Counted from the first letter of the stretch, positions 12,036-25,770 are shown. The stretch is DNA of 64,000 nucleotides from Annona cherimola (GCA_030490835.1 CM059972.1:14175764-14239763); one strand, 5' to 3'. Notes: a model not told the origin generated them from the letters alone. Numbers and translations: made by a program.

Positions 12036-12041
12036 CACGTG
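12036..12041. promoter_or_regulatory. G-box (CACGTG) upstream of the PNRC-like gene
   Basis: A palindromic CACGTG in the context GGCACGTGAA, about 45 bp upstream of the proposed TATA box. G-boxes bind bZIP and bHLH factors. Position relative to the TATA box makes a regulatory role plausible. Confidence 0.4.
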
Positions 12042-12497
12042 AAAACGTCCAGAGTTGTAAAGCCAGTTGGACTTGAAAGAGCACGCGCGCAGCACAACAT
12101 CACGACTCCAAGCTTATCAAGAAGTAATTTTTGGGAACTATTTCTGAGGGGAAGCGGGCCTTCTAATCAACGGTTGAGATGGATTAGTCGTGTACTTTTT
12201 GGGGATTGGCACGCGTGCGGGTGGAGGGAGGATGAAATGGATTGTGGAGATATTGGGATTGGTTTTGAGCGTTGTTTACTTCATCGAACTCAAGGATTTC
12301 ACCGACAAGCGCTGCGAGTCGGCGACTCCAGAACACGAGACCGAAAACCGCACTGTAGGCCGGCAACCGCCAAGCCCTTGTCAGCCGTTGGATGCGGGGA
12401 ACAAATAACCGTTAGAATGATAGCGGCCGTCGGATTCTGTCATCGTGTTCTTCGAAAGCGTGACGGGCGGAAAGCGACGCCTCGAATCTTGGCCATA

Positions 12498-12505
12498 CAC
12501 GTGGC
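12498..12505. promoter_or_regulatory. ABRE-like G-box (CACGTGGC)
   Basis: CACGTGGC matches the ABA-response-element core. It lies in a GC-richer block (about 12100-12560) upstream of the PNRC-like gene. It could act on that gene as a distal element, but distance makes this weak. Confidence 0.3.
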
Positions 12506-12644
12506 GCTCCCCAACCGCTCTCTGCCAAAAGTCGAGACAAGCCCCCATTACAAGGGAATTAGGGCTTATCCGAATCCTCAAAAACAAGGGGGATTTTTCT
12601 CTTCTTCTTTTTTTTCCTTTTTTTTAAATAAAATAAATAAATAA

Positions 12645-15564
12645 AATGTTGGTTGGTCAAGCGTGCCTTGCCTAATTGAGCTGGAACTTGTTAGGGGCAT
12701 TTGGAAAAAATCGAATATTCATGGTGGGCATGGCTGGTTTGCAAGCTGAGGTTGGACCGATGCGGTTTCTTGTGGGGCCCATATTAGATGATTAACGGAG
12801 GGTGGCCCACCATGAAAGGGAATTATCGATGGAGCATCTTTTGATGCTCTGTGATGGGCAGGTGATGGGCTGATGGATCCACCTCATATCATACACATAT
12901 ATATTCTTTCCATCGTCATCATCAAAAAAAAAAAAAAAATGTAATTCAAAAAAATTTTGGAAAACAATTTTTGGCAGAATTTAATTTTTCGCCGAAACGT
13001 TTATTTCTTTTAAAACTTTAAATAAGATATAACATTATGCGCTATTTTAAATATTTAAAAAATCAATTTTGTTCTCTCCCATCAAAGGCCGTTGAATGTC
13101 CAGGAGTATCAAAAAATATTGGAGCTGTACTTGTATACATCATATCAATTTATACTGTTATTCTAGTACTTATAATAACAACTTGTAGTTAAAAATACGG
13201 ACAATTAATATATAAAGCATCTGCGAACCAAGCATGTCTCCTAACATGACGCACGGGGATGGTGAAGCATACAATGGGTTAGCCATATGTTAAATCTTCG
13301 AAGGTTAGAAAATCTAGATTCTTTTAATTATTTGAGTAATCAGCTCATCCTACTTGTCAGACGGGCCACACTCTACGGAACAAAATTAGACGGTTGCCAC
13401 AAATTAATTTATCTCTATATTTTTTAATCTGTCCAATCATTTCTAATATTAAAACCCGCCCTTTGATCGAGTGGACTGTCGTTATCTTCTCCAGAAAATA
13501 TCTGCCCATTGAAATCCACCGGATGCGTGAGCGGTTCCTGAAATCCAGGGGTGCAGACCAGGTTCACGAGACCCTCTGGTTTGAATAAACTCTAATCTTA
13601 AAGTTATTTGTTTGTAAAATCTAAATCTTAGCAATTCAATTCGGTTTGAAATTTCAGTTAACAAAGTTTTTTTTTTTCAATTTTTTTGGGTTTTTTTTCA
13701 AATATGCCTATTACGTTATACTCTAATTCTAGATATATCCGCTACATTTGCATATATTCTCAAAAATACCCACTCCATTAAAGAATGTTAAGTTCATAGA
13801 CATTCGTTTAAATGTTGGTTACGATTTTCTAAATGCCAAATATACCCCTTATATAAAATAATAAAAGATGAAATAAAATGAAATAAGAATAAATTTAGAA
13901 CTCTCCATATTTAAAATTCTTGTGCAATTAGGATAGCGGTGAGTTATGATATTCAAAATTTTGAATTCAACATTACATTTAGTGGACATATTAGTAATTT
14001 CACAAATGGATTAACCATGTTTATTAACGTCTGTAAATCTACATTTGAAATAATTTAACTTTTTATTTTTTAATAATTTAACTTATTTTACTAATTCATC
14101 AACAACCTGCATCCTGATTCGTTTATGTTTAATGGATTAAGGTTAAAGTTGAGATTTTTATAAATAGGTTGTAAATAGAATAACATTGAGATTTTTAAAA
14201 TAAGTTAGGATTATAGTTAGCTCTATCCCAGATAATTGTCCCAATAACACTCTTAGAAATCCATTATATGTAAGCTGCTTACTTAAAAGTAGAACTATAA
14301 TATAAAATATATGAATATGAATAAATATTATTTAGATTTTATTTATAGAGCGATCCCATATAATCCTTTAAATTTTAAGTTTTTTATGTTCGATGAAAAT
14401 TTTAATCTATTCATCATATTTAATACTATTTATTTATTTTAAAAATCAAGTTTCATCTAAATTAAATATGTGCATGAACTATATTTGCTGAAAAATATGT
14501 ATATTCATATGTAAATTAGGAAAACTGCTTAGAAGCATTCACGTATATAATAGAATATAATAATATTTTATATAACCATTTATTCACATAAAAATGATAT
14601 TTTAGATGGTTTATATTTTGAAAATACATCTTTAAAATTGATATTTAATATTAAATTATTTTATTACATTAATTATACACATTTATAAATGGGACTCGTA
14701 CACAATGATACTATAAAAGTGAATAAGTTTCCAATATATTGTAAATGATGTTAAACACAATAAATGGAGTAGACTTTTCATCATCTGTCAAAATATTTAA
14801 AACGAAAGGAATGATGTAAAAAAAATATTTTATAGAAGCATTCCTATATTTATATAATACATTTTATATTAAATATAAATAAGAAATCAAGTTTGGATTT
14901 AAGTTTGCTTGACCTTAACCCTAATCTATTTAAAAATTAAGTTCATTAAGTTCAAGTGTACAAAAGCAATCCAAATATTGATTTTCCTTAAATTAAGCTC
15001 AATCAACCCAAGTTACTTTGCTAATAAAAACAATTGGCTTCTATGTCATGCCATGATATGTAGACCGGCTTCCTAACTTACGTGTGATTGCTTGACTTCC
15101 ACCTATGTTTGATAATGCCCGTGGATCGTTTCCATAGTTTTCCTTTCTTTTTTACACATTATCTCATAAAAGATTTGACATTTTAACCATACAACAATCT
15201 CATTTTTTCAAATTTACTTCCGTACTTTAATTAAATTTTATTCTAACGGCCCTATTTATTCCAAATTTACTTCTGCTATATCATATCATTGGCATAATTT
15301 TTAAAATATTCCCTCTCTTGCATCTCACACCTTCCTGTTATCCCATGAAGCTTCACTTTATCAAGTGGCACCTTTTAATCCATATTTCGGGAGTTAATTT
15401 CTAGGTATTTGCTCTTATACGCAATCATAATAAACATCATATGCAAAAACGTTCTAAAAATGGCCGTTGCATTTATTCATATGCCATCACTCATAATAAG
15501 TAGTAGATCAAACAGACACTATGTTGCTTGCATACATATTTGCAGTTAAATGAAAGCATATTTA
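12645..15564. other. intergenic with decayed repeats
   Basis: No supported gene. Bases 14455-14760 contain the GTTTATATTTTGAAAATACA and AATTGATATTTAATATTAAA blocks of the dispersed family also seen at 16985, 51120 and 52870. Bases 15120-15370 resemble the Tourist-like subfamily of 4640/4956 (CTATTTATTCCAAATTTACT, AATTTTTAAAATATTCCCTC), but their ends have decayed. Confidence 0.45.
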
Positions 15565-15844
15565 GGGTGTGTTTGGTAATAAGTAAAAGTCGTCAAGTTA
15601 AAACTTTTCAATCTAAAACTTTTCACTCTTCACAACTATCATATTTTTTAATTATTTCTTCACATTTTTCTATACAACTACCCTACTTTTCAATCATTTT
15701 TACACAACTACCAACATAACTAACCTATCTATTTCAACTTATCCTATTTATTATTCATCATTACTCCTATCATATCCCATCATTTGACAACTTTTACTTT
15801 CTACGACTTTTCATCAAAAGTTTTATCCATTCCCAAACACACCC
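15565..15844. mobile_element. Tourist-like MITE with intact TIR and TTA target duplication
   Basis: A 280-bp element bounded by perfect 12-bp inverted repeats, GGGTGTGTTTGG and CCAAACACACCC. It is flanked on both sides by TTA (15562-15564 and 15845-15847), the 3-bp target duplication expected for PIF/Harbinger (Tourist) elements. Subterminal AAAACTTTTCA and TCATCAAAAGTTTT are also partly inverted. It is non-autonomous, with no transposase. Confidence 0.85.
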
Positions 15845-16862
15845 TTAACCAAATTCATATTATATACAGTCGAAACAATAGTTGAATTTGAGAAATTTTT
15901 TGTAGTGATTGACAATAAAGTAAAAATTAAAATAATTAGGGCTCTTTGCATCCATGTTAAATTAAAAAGTAAAATATTTTTAGCTATAGAAACTATTTTA
16001 TTTTTTTGTATTTCTGACACAATTTTAAAAATATTATATATTCACATTAACACGTTCATCTAACAGCTGTTACATATTCTCTTGGAAAGACTCTAGTAAT
16101 AAATGCCCTCCATCACTTATTTTGCTGTATATAATAATATAAATATAATATATTGAACAAAAATTATATTTATATACAGTTCAAAATAATATTTTTTTGA
16201 TAGCCAAAATAATATATTTAATTTTAAATTTTTTTTGAAAATTTAATGTATTTTATATTATAATTTAAGAAAATTATATTTTAGTAGTCTTTATGGTGAA
16301 TGTTTGAAAAATAATAGGGACCAAAATCATTTATTTAATGTGACAAGTATTTCTAAAAATAAATGCTTTTTGATTTTTCTTGAATTTTTATTTTTAAATA
16401 TATTTATTGTGTATGAATATAATTTATTTACATAAATTATTATTTATTATTATTTTCCTATAATATAAATTTGTTATATATACTATAAAACATATTTTTA
16501 TATTTATAATAAATTTTATTTTAATATATTTATATTATTATATATTTAAAAAGTCGTGGAGAGGTATTTACCTTTATAGCGGATTTCATGAGGGAATATT
16601 TGAAAGTCGTTAGATGTAAAATATTTTAAAAATTATTAGCATAAATGTTAAAAATAAAAAGTAATTGGCATAAATAAAAATATTTTACTTTTGAGTTATC
16701 AAGAATGCAAATAATCATCAAATAGCAGATTCTTTTTGGTTGTTCTGTTGATTATTCTAATCTCGTTTACTATTTATTGTATTCAGCTATTACCGACCAA
16801 AAGAAATGATAAATTAACTCAACTTGACAGGGAAATGCTTGCATTCATGTCGAATGGTTATA

Positions 16863-16863
<1 letters not shown>
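15845..16863. other. AT-rich intergenic, nothing recognised
   Basis: Extremely AT-rich, especially 16120-16560. No supported gene or clear repeat boundary. Confidence 0.5.

Positions 16864-16864
<1 letters not shown>

Positions 16865-16913
<49 letters not shown>
16865..16913. repeat. (AT)n microsatellite, left flank of Micron-like element
   Basis: About 24 uninterrupted AT units. It directly abuts the left end of the element at 16914, and its continuation reappears at 17283 on the other side. Confidence 0.9.
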
Positions 16914-16916
<3 letters not shown>

Positions 16917-17280
16917 CCGATCGTGTGCAGTCGGACTGTACCGTAATTACGGTGCAGTCCGCTGTAAAATGGACCCCACACATGTTAGATTGTAATGAAA
17001 CTTTATACACTCATTTATCCATATATAAATCATACTTTAGACGGTTTAGATGTTGAAAAAACCACTTTAAACTTGATATTTACATTAAACTATTTTATTA
17101 CGTTGATTTTGCACCATTTTAAGATGGGGACTATTTACATGTTGGATTTGGATGAAAATTGGTATGCTATTAAAGTGAACAATTCTAAATACAATGGGTG
17201 AGGTGGATTTTCCATTTATGATCAGGTGGGGCCCACAGTGCATGGACTGCACGGTGCAGTCGCATGCACTGGAATAAATC

Positions 17281-17282
<2 letters not shown>
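16914..17282. mobile_element. Micron-like MITE inserted in a (TA)n tract
   Basis: An element of about 370 bp lies exactly between two (AT)n tracts. The ends are imperfect inverted repeats. The left has GTGCAGTCGGACTGTACCGT and GGTGCAGTCCGCTGT. The right, read in reverse, has CATGCGACTGCACCGTGCAG and CCATGCACTGTGGG. GGACCCCAC near the left end pairs with GTGGGGCCC near the right. The AT-rich interior (TTTAGACGGTTTAGATGTTG) recurs at 52870. In rice, Micron elements are known to sit inside (TA)n microsatellites, which fits this arrangement. No coding sequence. Confidence 0.65.
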
Positions 17283-17325
<43 letters not shown>

Positions 17326-17334
17326 CGTGTGTGT
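17283..17334. repeat. (AT)n then (GT)n compound microsatellite
   Basis: About 17 AT units run into interrupted GT units (one GC interruption). It is the right flank of the Micron-like element. Confidence 0.9.
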
Positions 17335-18879
17335 TACAGTCCGTTAATTGGTTTGTTACAGATAAACTGCCTTATAAGTTTGACTTATATAATCGAGATG
17401 CGGAAACCAACAAACTTAAAAGAGGACATTCAATTGCTATTGATCGAGCTTCTAAATTCGCAGGGAGCGAAAAAACAAGATAGGTTGCATGATTATCTGC
17501 ACCGAAATCTGCACCGAAATTTCTTACTAGATTTAAGTAATTTATTCTATTAATTTCTCTTCTTAATTGATTTCTTTTACAACATTAAAAATTATCTTAT
17601 TACAGATTTGGACGTACGTGGATAATAAATCAAAATTTATCCGATTTAACCTCGTCATCTTCAAAGTTTACTTCTACTTACATGGGTTCTCAGACGAAAT
17701 AATTTTCAATATTTTAACTAAACATAGAGTTTCAGTCATAGTGTCTAGCTTCATTGCATTTGGCAAAAACTGCAACAGGGCAGAAATCAATGTGCGGTCA
17801 ACATAATGAACAATGATAGCCCAGACTTTTAAAAATTGAATTTCTCTGTTTTCTTAGGAAATAGGTGGCCTACATCACAAGAATTGGTCCAATCAATTCT
17901 CCTCGTCAACGTACACTAGCTGCGTAAGCTAGCAGCAATCCATGGACATGGCGGATGGATGGGCAAAATGGGGAGACAAGACGGGCCATACCCCATGGCT
18001 AGGTGCTAGTACACATCACAATCCAAACAGCTTTTGGGAACTGGGATCTTTCCTTTTCCAACCGCTTTCGCAGAAGGGCTTTTATATAATTTTTTAATTA
18101 CCATTCTTGGGCCGCATAAACCCAGGGCCGTTGATTACTAATACTGAGAGATATATTGGAATGCGGATTACAAATTCGCAAGCTAAGCCGGATTACATGC
18201 TAAGTAATGTTTCTCTTGTATGTTGTAGTGAATAGACTAATCAACTTAGCCTACTAATTAATACTAATGATCGTGACCCGTGGACGGTATACACGATGTC
18301 CTAACTTGCGTCCAATATATGATACTCTGGCGCCGTTCGTTGAGTAACGTGCATACATGCCTACAACCCTTTGCCTATCACGTGCCCTTTGAACTGGCTC
18401 AAAATGACATGTGGCCCTTTTGAAGAGCCATGCAGGACAACTGTGGGCACCGAGGCCATTAGGCCAACCGCCTGCTAACACGAATAACATTCGATCCCAT
18501 GATAAGATTTGCCTTAGCATTGGACATCTCAAACGCTTTGATCCAAACCATGCACAATGGAAGCTATACAATGAACAGTTACGAGCAAATAAGAGTTTTT
18601 CAATGACAAGATTTGCAATTCCAGATACTGCTTTTCTAAACCTTCCCTTTTCCTTATATTTTGTAAGTCGTGATCATTCTTCCTGCAAAAATACCCAGGG
18701 AGACACAGCGCGTTACGCTTTTATCTAGTGGAATTCTCATCGGTAGTGGCTTTTTAGTTAGCATTCAAAAAATTCAGTCCTCTTTTCTCTGGCTTCCGTC
18801 CCTGGTTGCACGGTCTTGTTGTAACTGCAATTTGACATTTGCGAGTCACGTCAATTTTATATGCAATTTTGGTATATTT
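17335..18879. other. intergenic, nothing recognised
   Basis: Mixed base composition. 18254-18571 has a 105-codon minus-strand frame with no recognisable domain, which I do not consider a gene. Confidence 0.45.
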
Positions 18880-19135
18880 AGAAAGTGATAAAACTCATGC
18901 ATGAAAAATTATAAGTGTAAAAGTTTTTAAATTTGAAAAAAATTATATGATATAACAGAGGTAATGATAAGAAGTAAAGATAATAAAATTAAAATAAATA
19001 ACTTAATTCTATGGATAGTTGTGTAGAAATGATTAAAAAATATGATAATTGTATAAAAAAAATATGAATAAGTAATTAAAAAATAAAATAATAATAAAGA
19101 GTGGAAGATTGTAGATTAAAAATTTTTGTGGAAGA
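18880..19135. mobile_element. decayed Tourist-like MITE, reverse orientation
   Basis: The interior (AGAGGTAATGATAAGAAGTA, TAGTTGTGTAGAAATGATTA, TAATTGTATAAAAAAAATAT) is the reverse complement of the intact element at 15565. The terminal repeats are no longer recognisable, so the boundaries are approximate. Confidence 0.45.
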
Positions 19136-22100
19136 ACAATTACACACTTTATCTTTTTCATTCACTAGTGTATTCAATACATGAAATAATTGAGCTCATA
19201 TTCTTAACGTCAGTGGTGCTCAGACTGACATCTATGTTAGCTGTCCCAGTTTTAATTCAAATGAGGAGAGCTTTATGTTCCAATTTTCATGAGTGACATC
19301 TCCTGTAGATTCATAGTTGGACAGACATCTGTCGAGAAAAAAATTGAAAAAAAAATGTACTTGGATGATTGAGTTATATGGTCAGAGATTTAAAAAAATG
19401 CATGAAATAATTATCATTTTGCCGCATATCATAGTATAAGCAATAATTTGTTGCATTTAACGCTTATTTGCAACACTTCATCAATAGTTGAATATACTAT
19501 ATTATTCATGTGCTGGAAATCGTGTTATAGCTTTGGTCAATGATTGAATGGTTGCACATAAGTATATGTCATCATGCATATGTAGTAATACAGTGACAAT
19601 TTGTTGTGTGCATTACAAAAATTTTCTGTAAAAAGTTAAAATTTGGTTGTTGACAAAAATTTTAGTTACCGATAATTTGTGACATATACCATACAGCATT
19701 CACTAAAAGAAGTTTGGTGATCAACGGTTCAATTTTTTGTATTTAATCAACTAAATTTTGAATTGGTTAACAAAACATAATTACGAAGAAGTAAAATTTT
19801 TCCTTATTAATGAAAGCATCCCTGTAAAGAAATTTCAAATTATATCCAGGAAATTTATGAACCGCATAAACGACTTTTCTTTAGTGATTTGGTCCCCTTT
19901 TGCTTTATCAATTGGCGGGTCCTTAACCATACGACCAAGTGGACCCCACCACCGAAACAGTTGCTCCCACGTGCACTAATCTAAGTGGCTGATCAATTTT
20001 GGGTCCTAGTTGGGTTGGCTTTATTTATGCCATCTTTAAAGTATTTTGGATATATTTTGGCCCATGCTTTCGATTGGAATCATAAGCCGTCCAATGAATT
20101 GAATGGTTGTCAATATTATTATTTATTTAAGAGAAATAAAGGTCTGGACCGTTGAAATGGCCTGCAAATGGGCTAAAAAGGGTTTTGTATGGTGTTCGGC
20201 ATGGGTTCAAAAATCAAATAGCCAGCCTTTTATCTCGTTGGTGATGTTTCATAATGCGGTGGTTGCGTGGATCACCGACCAAGTCCGCATCTTGAGCAAG
20301 TTGCAGCATATAGAGTATCAGGCATGTCAAAATCATGAGCAGGGCAAACCTTTTTACAATATAAAATTATAAATGTGCGCAGCTTTCCCTCCCACATTAC
20401 CACAACATGTAACCCGTCAAATAACGTATGGTTCTGCTATATTTGGGGGCCGGCAATCGTTTATCGTGCATCCAAATGGAATTAGATGGGCGGTAAAAAA
20501 AAAAAAAATTCTTGGTTTTTGTTGCGCCGCTTTTATAAATTGTTATTTCACTTTTCTATTTAATTAGCAGGGCTATTCAAAATATGACCACAAATTTTAC
20601 CCTGTACATATATATATATATATATCATACATTTAGAAAATGTCAAATTTTACCACACATTTTCACTATATTTCTAAGTACCAAGGTGCTCTCATGGTTT
20701 TGCCAAAATACCTCTAATTGAGACCTAACATCTTTTTTATGTAAAAAATGATTTTCTTGGCGTTTTGTCACGACGTTGTATTTTGATAATAATATACACG
20801 AATGACTTATTTTCTATGTATTAGATTTTTACCTAAGGATCTTTTGATAAAAATACATGGACAACATCATATTTGAAAATATGCTAAAAAAATGTGGTGA
20901 TGTATGAAAATAAGGGTTATTTTCATAGTCATATTTAGAATTAACCCTAATTATTTGAGGCATTATCTTGTGCTTTTGCCAGTATTACGAATGCAATGGG
21001 GGCGGCTGGATTTTATTTTTATTTTTATAAATATGCTAGCCTCACCAAGATAAGCATCCACTCCAAATCATTGTTAGCAAGGGAGAAAGTGCGCTAATTT
21101 ACGTACTTCATTTCAGAGTGATTGGTTAATTTCTATTTTACAAACTTTTTTATTTGAATTCGACGGAATTTCGTGGCTAGCTGTTCACCAGAATTAGATA
21201 ATTCATGAGTTTTATGAAATCTCAGATATATTATTAGACTTCCTTTTACGTATGGTCTTGGTTAATTACAAGTTTTTCTCTTTACCAAAAAGACTTCATG
21301 TAGCAGACTTTCAATTCGAATTCTTCTTTATCATTTTTTTTGGTAGCATTGCGTTATGCTGAAGGAAAAATTACCATGCTCACACGTTAGTTGGAAAACT
21401 AAAAACATGTTTTCTCTACAAAAAGAAAAAACTACTTGCCTATTTATTAATTTTGAAAAATCAAAATAAAATATCAAGTTTTAAAGTTTGCTAAAATTTA
21501 CAGGGAAGAAGATATAGATATATGACAGGCCTATGTATTTATAAAAAATAAAAATAAAAATTTTTTGACCACATGTATTACGTTCTCAACCGGGACATTC
21601 TTATAATATGGACATTCTTAACTGACATATATCTATCTTTTTTTCAAAAAAAAATTCTATATCTTTTGCCTTTTTGCATGCACCTTTTAAAATTTTTCCT
21701 CTTTCATGTCTTTTTTATTGAAAACTCGACATAGATGACTCTATTTTGCAATAAATAAGATTTTATAGCTTAGATTTTGATAAAAAGGACAAAGCCTTTT
21801 GCCTTTACTTTTCTTTTTTCTTTTAAAATCCTGATATAATGAGATACTGATGCTGCTGAGATGTATATGTTTTATCTATAAATGTTTTAACCAAGCTCAA
21901 GGAAAATATTAGATTACTCACAATAATAATGGAAATGGATCAATATCAATTGGGCCTAAGTCTAACTCAAATACCATTTAGGTCAATTTTATCCTTGATT
22001 AATTAAAATTAAAAGTCTATCTTCACATAGATGGATTCTTCATGCATCTAATCAATATATGACTTCATATTTATGTCAACAATGAAATTATATGTAATTG

Positions 22101-25100
22101 TTCTATTTTTCACATTGTTATTTTATTTATTTGAAAAATATTTTTTTCAATCTATTTTAGTTTTTTAATTATATACTAACTATTGTTCCTTATTTGATGC
22201 GAGATCAACATCCACTCACACACAACGTAAATCACAATGGGCTTTGCCATGACCAACTTCAACCTTTTTTTTTGGAGCCATGACCAACTTTAACTTTTTT
22301 TTTAACGGAAAACTTTAACCTATTTTAGATTAGGGTAACTTTATATTGATAACATGTGTTGACATACTTTGGATATATCTGAAAAGTGATAAAAATTTTA
22401 GACAAAATATTTTAGTGTAAAAATTTTAAATTAGAATAACATAATATAATATGATAAATGTAAAAATGGAAAGTAAATAAAATAAAATAAAAATAAATAT
22501 GATTAATTACATAAATAAATATTAAAAAAAACATACCCATATTCTCTCTCCCTTTCACCTAAAAGATTATCCTCCAAGCAAGCGTCTTTTCAAATGATAT
22601 GCACGCTGCGGGCCGTTTTTTCTTTTTTATCTTCTGTAGTTTCAGCGCCGAATTGTATGTGGCGGATTTGACATGGACGGTTGGATGGCAGGGAAAATCC
22701 TGGCGTCCGACGAAATTCCATACATCTCCACGCAAGCGTGAACCAGGAAAATGGGCAGGCGAAGGGTTTGGCGGAGGATTTCTTTTTTTTATTTTATTTC
22801 AACTTCTTTTCGACGTGACTGCATGCAGATTGATTGGTTGGCCGAAATTGCTCTGCTGTACTTGGATTGGTTACCCTATTCAATTCAAGACCCTCGCCAA
22901 ACCTACCAAAAAAGGCAAATGCAATTAGATTTTTTTATGTCCCTTTTTTTAATTTTTCTTCCTTTCCAATGTCTTATTATCAGAGTTGGAGTGTTTTAAA
23001 TAGGCATGAACCACCGGCCCATGCACTTATTTGGTTGCTTGATGGACGGATAAATGAATTTGGTGAGTCAAAAAGCATCGGAAACGATGCCCAAGTTGGA
23101 GGTCACCGTCCAAATCTTCAGGATCATATATATGGTTGGAAGGTTGTGCCGAAAAGGGCTAAAATTTTTGGCAGCCTACCTGTTTTGCAGGTGTTGAAAC
23201 GTATATACACACACATGTCTATCGGTCCATCTTTCAGCTGCCAGCCAAATTAAGTTGTTTTTGGCCTGTTGCCGGCTTAGCTACGGTGCCGACTACTTAA
23301 AAAGTCTCTACCTCATTCATCTCTCCCAGCTGCGTCCCACTGAGTAGAAGAGGAAAATAAAAAAATAATAAAATAATAAAATCATGCATTTTACTTTTAG
23401 AAGTTGATTACATATGTTTAATGAATGAGCTGGGTTCGCGCAAATGTAATTATAATTATTTTTGGACACATTCGCACATGTACCTATTCCTCTTACTTGA
23501 AATTGCAAATATTTCCACATCCGATTACAACTATATCCATGAATTATCTGGCCAATAAATATTTACAATCATAACGATTCCGTTAATGACCATCACGGTG
23601 ATATGAAACAAAAGATTGCTTTTTCCATGGTTAATTTCTACATTAGCTGTCACCATAATGGTCGCTATTTTTTAAAATTTTCAAACTACATGTACTTATT
23701 TGGTGATATTTTAAAAATTTAAATATATTTGTAATTATAGGTAAAAACATGTTGGTATATGTATCTATTTTGAACTGGTCCTATGTAGAGACTGCCCTTC
23801 TAGGGTCACTGGCTTCTTATAAACGCCGCATATATATTAATTTTAGCAAAGTCGTAAGCTACACATGTAAGGTCTAATAAGAAAATTAGTCTACTGTAGT
23901 ACTACTGTACTACATTAATAGTTCTAATATATGATGAGATTGATTAATCTTCGTGTGAAGACTACGAACCGAATGCACAATTTTCCAGAATGCAGTGCAA
24001 TTTTTTTGTTTTTCCATCTAGTTAAGTTGTATTTTCTAAATCAAGAAAGTACATTTCCTTGAAAACAAAGAGTTATTAAGCTCAAAAAGGGGTCATCCAG
24101 AGATAATGTTAAGACAGTGATGATGCCATATGGAGCTGTCCCTGAATTTTTTAATTAAAAATTTTCTCTTAAAAATTTAAAAAATATAAAATTTATTCTT
24201 ATATAATTGCTCTTATAAAAAAAAAAAAAATTTTGACCTACTTTAGTACACCATTACTTTTTAAAAGTTTGAAAATATTTAACAGGTATTAGAAGTATGA
24301 ACTCTTGTACCGAATAGATTAATAATAGTAAATGTTGTTTTTACCCACTGCATCTTTGGCGTAGTAGTATAGTGTTCGAATCCTCTCTCCTCTCCATGAA
24401 AGGGTTTTTATAGAATAATCCTTTTGAACCTAAGTAGGGATTTTTCTAATGTGGAGAGTTTTTACTATTTTCCCTGAAGTTATAAGGAAATTTTTTTTTA
24501 TCATGGTATAAAGGCATGAATGTACTTCGTTGTAATATTAAAGTGTCACGTCCTATAAAAATATTCAAAAAAAATAGTAAATTTTTTTACATTTGCCGAG
24601 TTAAAACGCTGATATTAAGATTTTACTGCACACAGAAGCTAGTCTAAACGGGCTGGAAATCCTAAAGATCAAGCAATGCCTCCAACTAGTTTTGCAATGC
24701 CCAACAGCACTCAACGAAATAATGCACGTTGGCATTTCTATCATTGCTTTTAATTATCCATCATATTTGACGGCTTCAAAACCGAAATTCATTTGCGTTG
24801 AACGGGAACCTTTAAGTGAGAAGGAAATTTGAACGGCGACAAAACCGAAATAATCCACTTTCCGGTACTTTTTTTTTTTTTTCTTTATAAAAAAAGAAAA
24901 AACTCCTTTCATCGGGTCAAAATCATATCATAATTTCCGCCCTGTAATCCAAGCAATCTTTATAGACCAAGCTCCAGAGCTCAAGTCCGCAGGCCCCAGA
25001 ATCCATAGGGCCCCGTTACACATGCAGGCCGGAACATTGCTCTAACTCTGCCCATTTTATCATATTGTATATGCAAACATAGGGCTGTTGAAGACCCAAG

Positions 25101-25592
25101 CACACAGTCAGGGGCCCAGGGCTGTATAAAACCGACCCAACCCACCCGGAACGGAAACTTTATCACAATTAAACTCACAAACAACTCTCATTTTTCTTGC
25201 ATTTCGGTATTTAATTTATTTCTAATTAAATGCGTTTAAACTATTACTTTATTCCAATCAAAATTATCAACCCAACTTTCAAATCCGCATCAACCCGAAC
25301 CTAAATCAAGGTTTTGAAGTAGAGTTACGATCAGGATTGGATTGAAAATTTTGCAAATACGGTTGGGATTGGGTTGACCCAAATTCCACCATTCCCCAGC
25401 CAAGGAAAGCCATGAGGTGGCTCATGGGTGAGAAGTGAGAAGCCCAGTGTCAGGCCATACAAGCGTGTCCAAGAGAAAATGGTTCGAGCTAGCAAGTTGG
25501 GTCGTAGATAAATGGAAGATTGGAAGTAAACCTTTTTCGTAGAGCAATGAATGGAATCCATTTCTAACCTTTGAATTTTATTCTCCCAGGAA
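19136..25592. other. long intergenic stretch with scattered MITE remnants
   Basis: No supported gene across about 6.4 kb. Bases 22378-22545 are a truncated, reversed Tourist-like interior (TGATAAATGTAAAAATGGAA). Bases 20571-20950 carry a motif around 'tatgaccacaaattttacc' that is loosely inverted near 20920 and could be another decayed foldback. An (AT)n tract lies at 20607-20626. Bases 22600-23260 and 24950-25190 are GC-richer, but their open frames show no known domain. Confidence 0.45.
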
Positions 25593-25770
25593 AATATTCC
25601 ACTAAATCTTTGAAAGTGCAGATCAATCAAGAGCCACGATTAAGACGAGCCTATGATTGATGATCAAGTGGGGCTTGTTTTATTCCAATAAAACTTTGAA
25701 AGTGCAGATCAACCAAGAGCCATGATTAAGATGAGCCTTATATGATCGATGATCAAGTGAGGCTTGTTTG
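25593..25770. repeat. tandem duplication, 86-bp period
   Basis: Two copies of a unit containing CTTTGAAAGTGCAGATCAA, AAGAGCCACGATTAAGA and GATGATCAAGTGGGGCTTGT begin at 25608 and 25694 (86 bp apart). The second has CC and AT substitutions and a small insertion (TATATGATCG). Non-coding. Confidence 0.85.

Noticed and set aside
11811..12644. 277-codon plus-strand open frame overlapping the promoter of the PNRC-like gene
   Set aside because: The predicted protein is compositionally odd, with no domain. The region contains a minus-strand TATA box and G-boxes and is better explained as promoter and leader of the gene on the other strand.
16736..17056. Open frame with an Ile-Tyr repeat
   Set aside because: It simply translates the (AT)n microsatellite.
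18254..18571. 105-codon frames on both strands
   Set aside because: No recognised domain, no neighbouring exons, and overlapping frames of equal length on both strands point to chance.
22599..23253. Three overlapping open frames in a GC-richer block
   Set aside because: No recognisable protein family, and they overlap in different frames without plausible splice partners.
24355..24400. tRNA B-box-like GTTCGAATCC
   Set aside because: No cloverleaf could be drawn around it and no convincing A box lies upstream.
24981..25630. Minus-strand frames suggesting a gene remnant
   Set aside because: Fragments share no frame or recognised domain; I could not link them to a family.
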